Below the pieces are notes generated by a model. That model did no database searches and was not told the origin of the DNA. It saw only the letters and a program-made list of their open reading frames with translations. From NCBI RefSeq assembly GCF_003236385.1, contig NZ_POUA01000025.1, forward strand, positions 1 through 38,242: a stretch of DNA of 38,242 nucleotides, written 5' to 3'. The first letter of the stretch is position 1; each line of letters opens with the position of its first letter. The translations under genes were made by a program, and so were the position numbers. This DNA is from Spongiactinospora gelatinilytica (GTDB lineage Bacteria; Actinomycetota; Actinomycetes; Streptosporangiales; Streptosporangiaceae). Shown here piece by piece: positions 8,184-15,056 of this stretch.

Positions 8184-9074
8184 ATGACCTCCCACGGATT
8201 CACGCTGACCGCCGAGGGCCCGTTCGACTTCGGGGCCTCGCTGCGCTTCGTCGAGGATTGGCCGGCCACCGGCGCGCTGCCCACCGACGGCGGCGCACTG
8301 CGCTTCGCCTACTGCGCCGAATCCGACTGGCTGCCCATCGGCGTGCGGATGACGGCCGCGCCCGGCGGGGTCGCGGTCGCCACCACGCGGGCCGCCGGGC
8401 CGCGGATACGCGCGGAGGTGGCCCGCATCTTCTCCCTCGACCTGGACGGCAGCGGGTTCGCCACCGTCGGCGAGGCCGACCCGGTGGTCGGCGACCTGCA
8501 GCGACGCGGGCCCGGCCTGCGGCCGGTGTGCTTTTGGAGCCCGTGGGAGGCGGCCTGCTGGGCGGTGATCGTGCAGCGTTCCTCCATGCACATCGCCGCC
8601 AAGATCAAGGCGCGCATCGCCGAGCGGTACGGTGCGCGGGTCACCATCGACGGCGAGGACCACGCGGCCTTCCCCCCGCCGATGACCCTGCTGGACGCCG
8701 GGGGCTTCGGCCTGCCCGCCCAGAAGGAGGAATGGCTGCGCGGCCTGGCCCGCGCGGCGCTGGACGGGCCGCTCACCACCGAGTACCTGCGTTCGCTGAG
8801 CCCCCCGGACGCCCTGGCCGAGTTGCGCTCGCTGCCCGGCGTCGGGCCGTTCTCGGCCGGGCTGATCCTGATCCGAGGCGCGGGCGCGCCCGACGCGTTC
8901 CCCGGCGATGAGCCGCGGCTGTTCGCACTGCTGCGCGAGGCGTACGGCCTGGCGGAGGACGCGCCGCCCGCCGCCTACCGCGACGTGGCCGACGCCTGGC
9001 GGCCCTACCGCTCGTGGGCGTCGTTCCTGTTCCGGGCCGACGCCTACGGCATCCTGGACGACCCGCCCGCGTAG
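8184..9074 (+). CDS. DNA-3-methyladenine glycosylase II-like (HhH-GPD, AlkA-like)
   Basis: A 296-residue protein whose C-terminal half carries a helix-hairpin-helix (LPGVGPFSAG at about 217-226) followed by the GPD aspartate, Asp242 in FPGDEP. This arrangement removes alkylated bases in AlkA-type glycosylases. The N-terminal ~100 residues form a beta-rich domain, as in AlkA. It would act in base-excision repair. It stands alone 21 nt after the LacI gene and converges on a TetR gene; no functional link with its neighbours is evident. Confidence 0.82.
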   Translation: MTSHGFTLTAEGPFDFGASLRFVEDWPATGALPTDGGALRFAYCAESDWLPIGVRMTAAPGGVAVATTRAAGPRIRAEVARIFSLDLDGSGFATVGEADPVVGDLQRRGPGLRPVCFWSPWEAACWAVIVQRSSMHIAAKIKARIAERYGARVTIDGEDHAAFPPPMTLLDAGGFGLPAQKEEWLRGLARAALDGPLTTEYLRSLSPPDALAELRSLPGVGPFSAGLILIRGAGAPDAFPGDEPRLFALLREAYGLAEDAPPAAYRDVADAWRPYRSWASFLFRADAYGILDDPPA

Positions 9075-9084
9075 CCGCCGCGCG

Positions 9085-9645
9085 TCAGGGCCGCGGCAGG
9101 CTGCGCACGATCGTCTCGGCGGTGTACCGCAGCCAGGCCCCGTCCACCCCGTCCGGCCGGGCCAGGGCGTCGAACAGCACGCCGTCGATCTGCGCCACGA
9201 ACATCCGGGCCGCCGGAACGGGGTCCGGAACGCCCGCCGCGCGCAGGCCCTCCTCGGCCTTGCGCAGGAACCGCGCCCCGGCGACGTCCAGCTCGCCCCA
9301 GAGCAGTGCCCGGCGGGCCGCGTCCAGGTACAGCTCCATCCGCGCCTGGGTCCGTGTCCTGGCCGGTCCGAGCCAGTACCCCAGCAGTCCGGCCAGGGCG
9401 TCGGCCACCTCCTCAGGGCTGTGCCACGCGCCCTGAGGCAGCCGTTCCAGCGACGCCTCATCCTGCTCCAGCATCCGCGCCAGCACCCCGCCGAGCAGCG
9501 CCAGGCGGGTGCGGTAACAACTGCTGGTGCTCCCCGGCGGCAGCCCGGCCCGCGCGTCCACCGCGCGGTGGGTCAGGCCGCGCATCCCCTCCTCGGCGAT
9601 GACCTCGATGGCGGCGTCGGCCGCCCGCTCCCTGCGTGTGCTCAT
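9085..9645 (-). CDS. TetR-family transcriptional regulator
   Basis: A 186-residue TetR protein. The helix-turn-helix lies in the first ~50 residues (AAIEVIAEEGMRGLTHRAVDARAG core, then a Tyr-containing recognition segment). A C-terminal helical ligand/dimer domain follows. The ATG at 9645 has GGAGGGG seven bases upstream; an in-frame start at 9699 lies inside the pseudogene. It follows the molybdopterin oxidoreductase remnant on the same strand and probably derives from the same transcript. Its best candidate target is the double operator at 10265-10295. Confidence 0.88.
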   Translation of the reverse strand: MSTRRERAADAAIEVIAEEGMRGLTHRAVDARAGLPPGSTSSCYRTRLALLGGVLARMLEQDEASLERLPQGAWHSPEEVADALAGLLGYWLGPARTRTQARMELYLDAARRALLWGELDVAGARFLRKAEEGLRAAGVPDPVPAARMFVAQIDGVLFDALARPDGVDGAWLRYTAETIVRSLPRP

Positions 9646-9669
9646 CGCCCGTCCCCTCCGCCGGCGACC

Positions 9670-10240
9670 GCTCGGGCTCGACGGTGACCGGCACGGCACT
9701 GAGCACCGCCGTACCGCCGACCTGGTCCACCCCGGCCGGGTCGGTGAGCAGCCCGGGCTCGCCGGTCCTGATCGGGTCCACGGCGGGCCTGGTGAACAAC
9801 GTGCCGCCGGGCCGGTCGAGGTCGCCTGTGAGGATGTCCAGCAGTTGAACAGCCCACCGGCACAGCGTGCCGTGCCGCTGCGTGGACACGCCCATCCGCC
9901 CGTAGCAGGCGGCGTCGGCGCCCGGCCGGATGGAGTGATGCCCGGCCCCGAGCCGCGCGGTCTCGGTCCTGGCCGGCAGCGCCCTGATGCGGCGGCCCAT
10001 CCCGGAGGCGGTCATCAGGCTGCCGTTCGACACCGCCGGGTTCGCGCCGAAGGCCAGGTCGAACGCCTCGTCCCAGGTGATCTCCCGCCGGCCGCCCGCG
10101 GTGCGCCGCACGGGCGAGCGCAGGCGGTCGTCCTCATCGCCCCGGATGTCGATGACCCGGTCGCCGGAGGCGGTGATGCGAAGACCGCACATCGCCTCGC
10201 ATAAGGCGCACGACCCGGGCCGGATGGTGGCCTGTGTCAT
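9670..10240 (-). pseudogene. Molybdopterin oxidoreductase remnant with several in-frame deletions
   Basis: Pieces of an entire molybdopterin oxidoreductase follow each other in one open frame but with most of the protein missing. In order: the N-terminal Cys motif CALCEAMCG with DRVIDIRGDEDD; RLRSPVRR to WDEAFDL; GANPAVSNGSLMTASGMG; TETARLGAGHH; YGRMGVSTQRHGTLC with LDILTGDLDRPGGT; and the C-terminal LLTDPAGVDQ end. The family is normally about 700 residues; fewer than 200 remain here. The second part of the iron-sulfur site and most of the cofactor-binding domains are gone, so oxidoreductase activity is not expected. The frame continues past the homology into the TetR gene (to 9458). It keeps a start codon and a TTA codon at 10202-10204. 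The deletion points are judged from memory of the family. Confidence 0.65.
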
Positions 10241-10264
10241 ACGTCCAGTTTTAGCAGCTCTCTG

Positions 10265-10295
10265 CTACATCTGTAGTGAATCGCTACAGATGTAG
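10265..10295. promoter_or_regulatory. Double operator (12-bp inverted repeat, two near-palindromes)
   Basis: Two 12-bp sites, ctacatctgtag at 10265-10276 and ctacagatgtag at 10284-10295, are perfect reverse complements separated by 7 bp. Each is also palindromic by itself apart from its central two bases (CTACA-NN-TGTAG), and centres are 19 bp apart. This is the form of a tandem dimer-binding operator just upstream of the remnant/TetR transcript. TACA-NN-TGTA is also the form known for CopY/MecI-type repressors, but no such gene is visible; TetR binding is the simplest inference. Confidence 0.7.
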
Positions 10296-10330
10296 TAGAT
10301 CGTGCCCTGGCCTGCGGCGGCGCGAGGGCG

Positions 10331-11419
10331 TCACGCCCCGACGGTCTTGGCGTACATGCCGCTGGTCAGGTCGAAGCGGAGGGCCGCGTGGGAGGTCGAG
10401 GTCAGGATGTCCCGCCACTGGCGCTGCAAAACGCTGGTGTCCCGCTGGGCCTGGCTGCCGCCCGACTCGAACAGCCGGTTGGCCGTGGCGCGGGTCAGTT
10501 CGGCCGCCAGTGAGGCGTCACGGGCGTTGCGCGCGGCCGTCTCCGGCGTGCAGCCGCCCAGGTCTGCCATGTCCAGGGCGCGTTCGGTGACCAGGTCGGC
10601 GGCGTCCAGCTCCGCGCCCGCGCGGGCCAGGGTCTGCTGGGCGGGCGGCGGCAGGCTGCCCTCGGTCTTGGCGAGCATCGTGCCGGTCCAGGCCCGTAAC
10701 ATCGCCCGGGCCGAGCCGAGCGCCGGGGTGGCGAACAGCGGCCCGGCCACCGCGGCCAGCGGCGTCTGGTGGCAGATGGCGTCCGAGTGCTCGCTGCCGC
10801 CCTGGAGCAGGGTGCTCCACGGCACCGACCGGTGGTGCGGCACGAAGACGTCCTGGGCCACCACGCTGTTGCTGCCCGTACCGCGCATGCCCAGGTTGAA
10901 CCACGTCTTCTTGACCCGGAAGGCGTCGCGGGGCACCGCGAAGAAGCTCGGCCCGCCCGGTACGCCGACGCACAGCAGGGCCCAGTCGGAGAAGTCCACC
11001 GCGCTCAGGAAGTTCCACTCCCCCGACAGCCGCCATCCGCCGGGGGCCGCCTCCGCCGTGCCGGACGGTACGAGGGCGGCCGCGATGGCCGCGTCGGGCC
11101 CGCGCCGCCACACCTCCGCCTGCCCCTCGGGCGGGAGGTAGGCCGCCATGCGGCCGGAGGTCGCCAGGATCAGCGCGCACCAGGACGCCGACGCGCACGA
11201 CCGGCCCAGGGTGAGCAGCGCCTGGCGAAGTTCGGTGAACGTCGCCTCGTACCCGCCGTGCCCGGCGGGCACGAAGTGGCGGGCGAAGCCGGCCTCGATG
11301 AGGGCGGCGATGACGTCCTCCGACAGACGCCGCTCCTCCTCGGCCTCGGCGGCCCGCTCGCCGGCCAGTTTGGCGGCGGCGTCGGCCGCCTCGATGAGCC
11401 CGGTCTCGCTGGGTGTCAT
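10331..11419 (-). CDS. Flavin-dependent oxygenase of the acyl-CoA dehydrogenase fold
   Basis: A 362-residue protein with an acyl-CoA dehydrogenase fold, related to the oxygenase component of two-component flavin monooxygenases (HpaB/HsaA and ActVA-ORF5-like polyketide hydroxylases). Visible are the helical N-terminal domain, the middle beta domain with W.LSGEWNFLSAVDFSDW, and the FNLGMRGTGSN block that contacts flavin in these families. The catalytic glutamate of true acyl-CoA dehydrogenases was not identified. The ATG at 11419 has AAGGAG six bases upstream. It lies 11 nt downstream of the acyltransferase gene in the same transcript. The flavin reductase at 35819 is a natural partner supplying reduced flavin. 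Leu241 is a TTA codon (10697-10699). It probably hydroxylates the polyketide. Confidence 0.8.
   Translation of the reverse strand: MTPSETGLIEAADAAAKLAGERAAEAEEERRLSEDVIAALIEAGFARHFVPAGHGGYEATFTELRQALLTLGRSCASASWCALILATSGRMAAYLPPEGQAEVWRRGPDAAIAAALVPSGTAEAAPGGWRLSGEWNFLSAVDFSDWALLCVGVPGGPSFFAVPRDAFRVKKTWFNLGMRGTGSNSVVAQDVFVPHHRSVPWSTLLQGGSEHSDAICHQTPLAAVAGPLFATPALGSARAMLRAWTGTMLAKTEGSLPPPAQQTLARAGAELDAADLVTERALDMADLGGCTPETAARNARDASLAAELTRATANRLFESGGSQAQRDTSVLQRQWRDILTSTSHAALRFDLTSGMYAKTVGA
10697..10699 (-). other. Rare TTA leucine codon in the oxygenase gene
   Basis: Codon 241, in frame from ATG 11419. TTA codons are rare in such high-GC genomes and in streptomycetes depend on the bldA tRNA. 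Confidence 0.9.
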
Positions 11420-11430
11420 GGTGGTCTCCT

Positions 11431-12363
11431 TCACATCGGGGCCTTCACGGCGAAGGCGTCGGGGCCGAGCGTCACGACCGCGCTGCCGCCCGGGCGTACC
11501 GCGCGGTGGCGTCTGGCCAGCGGGGCGAGCTGGCTGAGGCAGGCTTCGACGAGCGTGTAACCCTGCCCGTCGCCGAGCAGGCCGTCGAGCGCGGGCCAGA
11601 ACAGCACCGGATCGGCCAGTTGCATCGCCCAGAACTCGGGCGTGACGGCCTCTTCCGCGGTGACCCACCGCCCGGTCCGGCACGAGCGGACGGGGATGGC
11701 CGGGGGCCGCAGGGTCATCCCGGCGAGGCAGCGCCGCAGCTCCTCGGCGGCGGGCCGCAGTACGGGACTGTGGAACGGCTGGAGCGCCCGCACCCGGCGG
11801 CACATGAGGCCCCCGTCGCGAATCGCCCGCTGGGCGGCGGTCAGCTCCGGCTCCGGGCCGGACACGATGCACTGCCGTGGCGCGTTCCACGCGCCGATCA
11901 CGACGTCCCCGCCGAGGTAGGGGGTCAGGTCATCGGGGGCGGCGGCGACCGCGAGCATGCCGCCGGGCGGCATCAGCCGCGCCGCCTCCGCCCGCCGGCA
12001 CATCAGTTCGGCGCCTTCGGCCAGGCTGAACACGCCCGTGAGCGCCGCCGCGGCCAGTTCGCCCACGCTGTGCCCGAGCAGCGCGCGCGGCGGCGTCCCA
12101 GCGTCGATCAGCGCCCGGCCGATCGCGTGATCGACCGCGAACAGCAGGGGCTGCGCGCGGGTGACATCGTCGATCGGGACCTCCGGGTCGCCGGACAGCC
12201 ACTCCTCCCGCAGCTTCGAGCCCTGCGCGCCGCAGGCGTCGAAGAACTCGTCCATCGCCGCGGTGAAGGCCGGCTGCCCGCCGTACAGTTCGGCGGCCAT
12301 GCGCGGGAACTGCGCACCCTGTCCGGGCAGGAGCAGCGCCACCGGCTGCCTGATGTCTCGCAT
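11431..12363 (-). CDS. Discrete acyltransferase (malonyl-type AT)
   Basis: A 310-residue stand-alone AT. LLPGQGAQFP lies at the N-terminus, the nucleophile Ser99 in GHSVGE, Arg residues at 123-124 that would bind the extender carboxylate, and the partner His198 in QPFHSP. The F-H in that motif fits malonyl rather than methylmalonyl selectivity. The frame extends to 12501, but the ATG at 12363 fits the family start. A SARP-type promoter ends six bases upstream of that ATG, so the transcript may be leaderless. In type II clusters such enzymes load malonyl groups or, as with ZhuC of R1128, edit acyl-ACPs during priming by a non-acetate starter. The adjacent KSIII/ACP set makes the priming role plausible. 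Confidence 0.85.
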   Translation of the reverse strand: MRDIRQPVALLLPGQGAQFPRMAAELYGGQPAFTAAMDEFFDACGAQGSKLREEWLSGDPEVPIDDVTRAQPLLFAVDHAIGRALIDAGTPPRALLGHSVGELAAAALTGVFSLAEGAELMCRRAEAARLMPPGGMLAVAAAPDDLTPYLGGDVVIGAWNAPRQCIVSGPEPELTAAQRAIRDGGLMCRRVRALQPFHSPVLRPAAEELRRCLAGMTLRPPAIPVRSCRTGRWVTAEEAVTPEFWAMQLADPVLFWPALDGLLGDGQGYTLVEACLSQLAPLARRHRAVRPGGSAVVTLGPDAFAVKAPM

Positions 12364-12369
12364 GGGCCC

Positions 12370-12412
12370 AGCGTGGGCGGCGGTCCTCAAGCAAGACTTG
12401 AGAAGTCCTCGA
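12370..12412 (-). promoter_or_regulatory. SARP-type promoter of the AT/oxygenase operon
   Basis: Read on the minus strand: heptamers TCGAGGA (12412-12406), TCAAGTC (12401-12395) and TTGAGGA (12390-12384), exactly 11 bp apart; then 8 nt and a -10-like CACGCT (12375-12370). The acyltransferase ATG follows after six bases. Three heptamers at 11-bp period placed 8 bp before the -10 is the known SARP (ActII-ORF4/DnrI) arrangement. Confidence 0.75.
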
Positions 12413-12429
12413 CACGCAGGCCGTACCAG
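12387..12429 (+). promoter_or_regulatory. Possible rightward SARP promoter toward the LuxR gene
   Basis: The same DNA read on the plus strand gives TCAAGCA (12387), TTGAGAA (12398) and TCGACAC (12409) at 11-bp period. Then come 8 nt, TACCAG (12424-12429), six bases and an ATG at 12436. The -10 lacks the final T, so this direction is weaker. It may make the element bidirectional. Confidence 0.4.
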
Positions 12430-12504
12430 AGTCGTATGCGACCCATGACAGAACCACCGGGCAGAGTGGGACAGGAAGGCGGTCGAGGGAGGGAGCTCCA
12501 TCGG

Positions 12505-13287
12505 ATGGATGCCACGGACTCGTCAGGGGGCATAGGAGTCCTGCTCGGCGTGGATCATGTGATCTTCAGGGAATGTCTCAGGGACTGGATCGGCGGGGCG
12601 CACGGCATCGCCGTGGTGGGCGAGGCCCGCTCATCCGCCGAGGTGCCGCACGTGGCCGCCCGGCTGCGGCCGGACGTGGTGCTGCTGAGCACGGGCGGCG
12701 ACCGGCCGGCGGCGGAGTTGCGGGTGCTGCGGGAGGTACGGCGGCGGCTGCCGCGCACCAAGATCGTTGTACTGTCGCTGCGGAACGCCTCCCCCGTGGA
12801 GGAGGCCCTGGAGCACGGCACGCACTGGTGCCTGCGGAGCACGAGCACGCGGGCCGATCTCGTGCTCGCCCTGCGCAACGTCGCCGCGCGCAACGTCGCC
12901 GCGCATACTGAAGGCCCGTCACCTTCGCATTTCCCCCCCTTGCGGCAGGTGGATGGCGGCGACGGGCCACGGTGGCGGGCCTGTCTGTCCACACGCGAGC
13001 AGGAAGTGCTCGATCTGGTCTCACAGGCCCTGAGCAACGCGCAGATCGGCGCGCGGCTGTCCATCACGGAAGGAACGGTGAAACGACATCTGCGCAACAT
13101 CTATGCCAAACTCGGCGCCGTGTCGCGCATCGACGCGATCAACAAGGCGGCGTACGCCTCGCCGACGTGGAATTCCCCCCACGACGCCGCCGGCACCCAG
13201 CACGCGCCGGCCCCCGGATCAGGCGGAGATGGCCAGCGTCCGATCTCCCAGCAGCACCTCACGGTGCAGGCGCTGGACCGCCGGTGA
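12505..13287 (+). CDS. LuxR-family regulator with degenerate receiver domain
   Basis: A 260-residue protein with a receiver-like N-terminal domain (about 10-130) and a LuxR/NarL helix-turn-helix (LSTREQEVLDLV ... VKRHLRNIYAKL, about 161-205). The phosphorylation pocket is lost. The aspartate expected in PDVVLLD is Ser62, the conserved lysine is Arg111, and the first acidic pair reads G-V-D. It is therefore an atypical, phosphorylation-independent type, as described for some antibiotic-pathway regulators. GGGAGG precedes the ATG at 12505; ATGs at 12436 and 12445 are in-frame alternatives, and 12436 would fit a leaderless start. The 3' end overlaps the convergent SARP by 69 nt. It is probably pathway-specific. 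Confidence 0.82.
   Translation: MDATDSSGGIGVLLGVDHVIFRECLRDWIGGAHGIAVVGEARSSAEVPHVAARLRPDVVLLSTGGDRPAAELRVLREVRRRLPRTKIVVLSLRNASPVEEALEHGTHWCLRSTSTRADLVLALRNVAARNVAAHTEGPSPSHFPPLRQVDGGDGPRWRACLSTREQEVLDLVSQALSNAQIGARLSITEGTVKRHLRNIYAKLGAVSRIDAINKAAYASPTWNSPHDAAGTQHAPAPGSGGDGQRPISQQHLTVQALDRR
12874..12903 (+). repeat. Tandem 15-bp duplication in the LuxR gene
   Basis: cgcaacgtcgccgcg occurs twice without a gap and encodes RNVAA-RNVAA at the end of the receiver domain (residues 124-133). It keeps frame and lengthens the linker by five residues. Confidence 0.85.
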
Positions 13288-14001
13288 GGGGTCCAGCCCG
13301 AGCTCGCGCGCCAGAATCTCGCGCAGGTTTTGGAACGCTGCAAGCGCCTCCGCGCGGCGACCCGCCTGGCTCAGCACGTTGACGAGCTGGGCGTGCAGCC
13401 ATTCGTGCAGCGGGTTTTCCGCGATCAGGCTCCTCAGTTCGCCGATCAGGTCGCGATGCCGGCCCAGGTGCAGGTCGGCCTCGATACGCAGTTCCATGGC
13501 GTGCGTGCGGCGGTCCGCCAGATGGACGACGTGCGAGCGAAGGAGCGGTCCTTGTGTGACATTGGCGAGCGGCGGGCCCTGCCAAAGGGCCAGCGCCTCC
13601 CGAAGGTCGGCCGAGGCGGCCTCGTACCGGCCCTGGCGCAGCAGGCCGGCGGCCTGCGTCACCAGGCGGTCGAACCGGCCCTGGTCGAGTTGGTCCTGAT
13701 CTACCAGGAGGGTGTAGCCGAAGGGCTTGGTCACCAGCAGCTCGCGCCCCGTCCCGCTGAGCCGTTCCCGTTCGATCAGGCTGCGTAAGTGGTAGATGTA
13801 GGTCTGGGTGGTGGTCAGCGCGCTTTTCGGCGGGTTGTTCCCCCAAAGCTCCTGGATGATGGAATCGACGAGCACCAGCCGATTGGCGGAAACCAGCAGC
13901 AGGGCGAGGACCTGACGCACCTTCGGCGCGCTTGGTGTGCAGGCTCTGCCACCGTGCATCACCTCCATCGGCCCGAGCACAGTGAATCTTGACGTCCCCA
14001 T
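13219..14001 (-). CDS. SARP-family pathway regulator (small form)
   Basis: A 260-residue Streptomyces antibiotic regulatory protein, the size of ActII-ORF4. An OmpR-like winged-helix DNA-binding domain covers about residues 1-95 (RFTVLGPMEV start, ELWG, TYIYHLRSLIE). A bacterial transcriptional activation domain covers about 100-245, ending ELGLDPSPAVQRLHREVL. The ATG at 14001 has GGGAGG four bases upstream; the open frame to 14103 is not needed. Leu72 is encoded by TTA (13786-13788), a possible bldA-type translational switch. It probably activates the SARP-type promoters at 12370, 18788, 34686 and 34742. A 20-bp palindrome lies ~100 bp upstream. Confidence 0.92.
   Translation of the reverse strand: MGTSRFTVLGPMEVMHGGRACTPSAPKVRQVLALLLVSANRLVLVDSIIQELWGNNPPKSALTTTQTYIYHLRSLIERERLSGTGRELLVTKPFGYTLLVDQDQLDQGRFDRLVTQAAGLLRQGRYEAASADLREALALWQGPPLANVTQGPLLRSHVVHLADRRTHAMELRIEADLHLGRHRDLIGELRSLIAENPLHEWLHAQLVNVLSQAGRRAEALAAFQNLREILARELGLDPSPAVQRLHREVLLGDRTLAISA
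13786..13788 (-). other. Rare TTA leucine codon in the small SARP gene
   Basis: Codon 72, in frame from ATG 14001. In streptomycetes a TTA in a pathway activator couples antibiotic synthesis to development through bldA. Confidence 0.92.
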
Positions 14002-15056
14002 GGTGCCTCCCGTGAGTGGCGGAAACTTGCATCCACCGGCCTGGGTACTGAAATTCCTCAGCAGAATATAGCTATACATAAGCCGCCCGAAATGCGATGC
14101 CACTAAAGAGGTAGTGGCCGAAAAAGGCGTCCGCCCCCGGGCAAGATCACGAGTGGGCCCAGGTGAAATCTGAATGCCGGTACCGTGGCCCGGGATTACA
14201 CGCAGGTAAATAGTTTAAGATCCAACCACGCGGTGATCAATCCCGCACACCGATCCTGACAAAGGACGAACAAGCGTGAAAAAAGGCGAAAGAGAGGCGC
14301 TCTCAGCGGAAACGACGGGCGATGCCACGGCCGTCCACGTCATCACAGTGTCGGCCAGGCGGCATATCGGACCGACCGGAAAGCGGCGTGGCGACCCGTT
14401 GGAAGCGACCACCAAGGCCCCTGAAAGGCCAGGCGCGCCGGGGCGTCCGGCCCTCCGCACCGGCGGTGCGGCCCGCGTACGGCCCGCCTCCGCAGCCTCA
14501 CCGGTGACGCCGTCGCGCTCCGGAGTCGTACCGCGCACCATCGGTGTGTCGCGTGTCACATCACAGGTCGCCGCCATGGCGGCCATGAGCCGGCCGGACC
14601 GGCGCCGGGGCGGCCGATGGCGCGGGGCCCCGCCCGGCGACCGCGAACCGATCGCACGCAGGCAGCACCGGAGGGTGTGGAGCCTGTGCCGGCATCCGGC
14701 CCCAAGGCGGGCACACCACCGAGGCTCCCGTGGGATGCGGGTGTCCGAAACCATAACGCTCTTCTATATGAATGGCGTCGCGCCGGCGATCGAAGGCCCG
14801 CAGGGGAGACCTAACTCCGGCGCGCCGCAAGGGCCCCATGGAAAAGGACGAAGAAATCCACGACATCCGCGCCGCGGCCTTCACGCTCATGCCACATCGC
14901 GTCCGATACGTGACAGTCCGACGCCCTTGACGACGGTAAAAACCGCGTATCCGCAGGTTGCCTCCCATCGCGGGATCTGCTCTCCCGCCGCCTTCCCGGT
15001 GGCGGATCGAAAACATCCGGTAGGCTGGCCTGCCGGTCCGCGGTTAGTGTGGTGAC
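14002..15056. other. Gap without a convincing gene
   Basis: About 1,055 bp between the small SARP and the histidine kinase. The first ~270 bp are relatively AT-rich and hold the SARP upstream region, including a TATAGCTATA palindrome at 14067-14076 and the palindrome at 14099-14118. From 14276 to 15055 a frame stays open on the plus strand, with a GTG after AAAGGA, but its product is Arg/Pro/His-rich and resembles no family. A 30-residue frame at 14838-14930 starts at ATG but has no good ribosome site. An eroded gene or a non-coding RNA cannot be excluded. Confidence 0.6.
14099..14118. promoter_or_regulatory. Perfect 7-bp inverted repeat upstream of the small SARP
   Basis: gccacta (14099-14105) and tagtggc (14112-14118) are exact reverse complements around a 6-nt centre. 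It lies 98 bp upstream of the SARP ATG, just beyond the AT-rich stretch likely to hold the promoter. This suits a dimeric regulator binding site; no T run follows, so a terminator is less likely. Confidence 0.5.

Noticed and set aside
10265-10295. Double palindrome as a transcription terminator
   Set aside because: It lies upstream of start codons in a promoter position, each arm is itself palindromic, and no T run follows.
14067-14076. TATAGCTATA palindrome upstream of the small SARP as an operator
   Set aside because: It is short and AT-only apart from its centre, and more simply part of a promoter -10 region.
14838-14930. 30-residue frame (MEKDEEIHDIRAAAF...) that could be a small peptide gene
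   Set aside because: There is no good ribosome site, promoter or processing partner nearby, and no recognised family.
14276-15055. Long plus-strand open frame (259 codons, GTG start) in the gap before the histidine kinase
   Set aside because: The product is Arg/Pro/His-rich with no recognisable domain. Overlapping frames on both strands are equally open, as expected by chance in GC-rich DNA.
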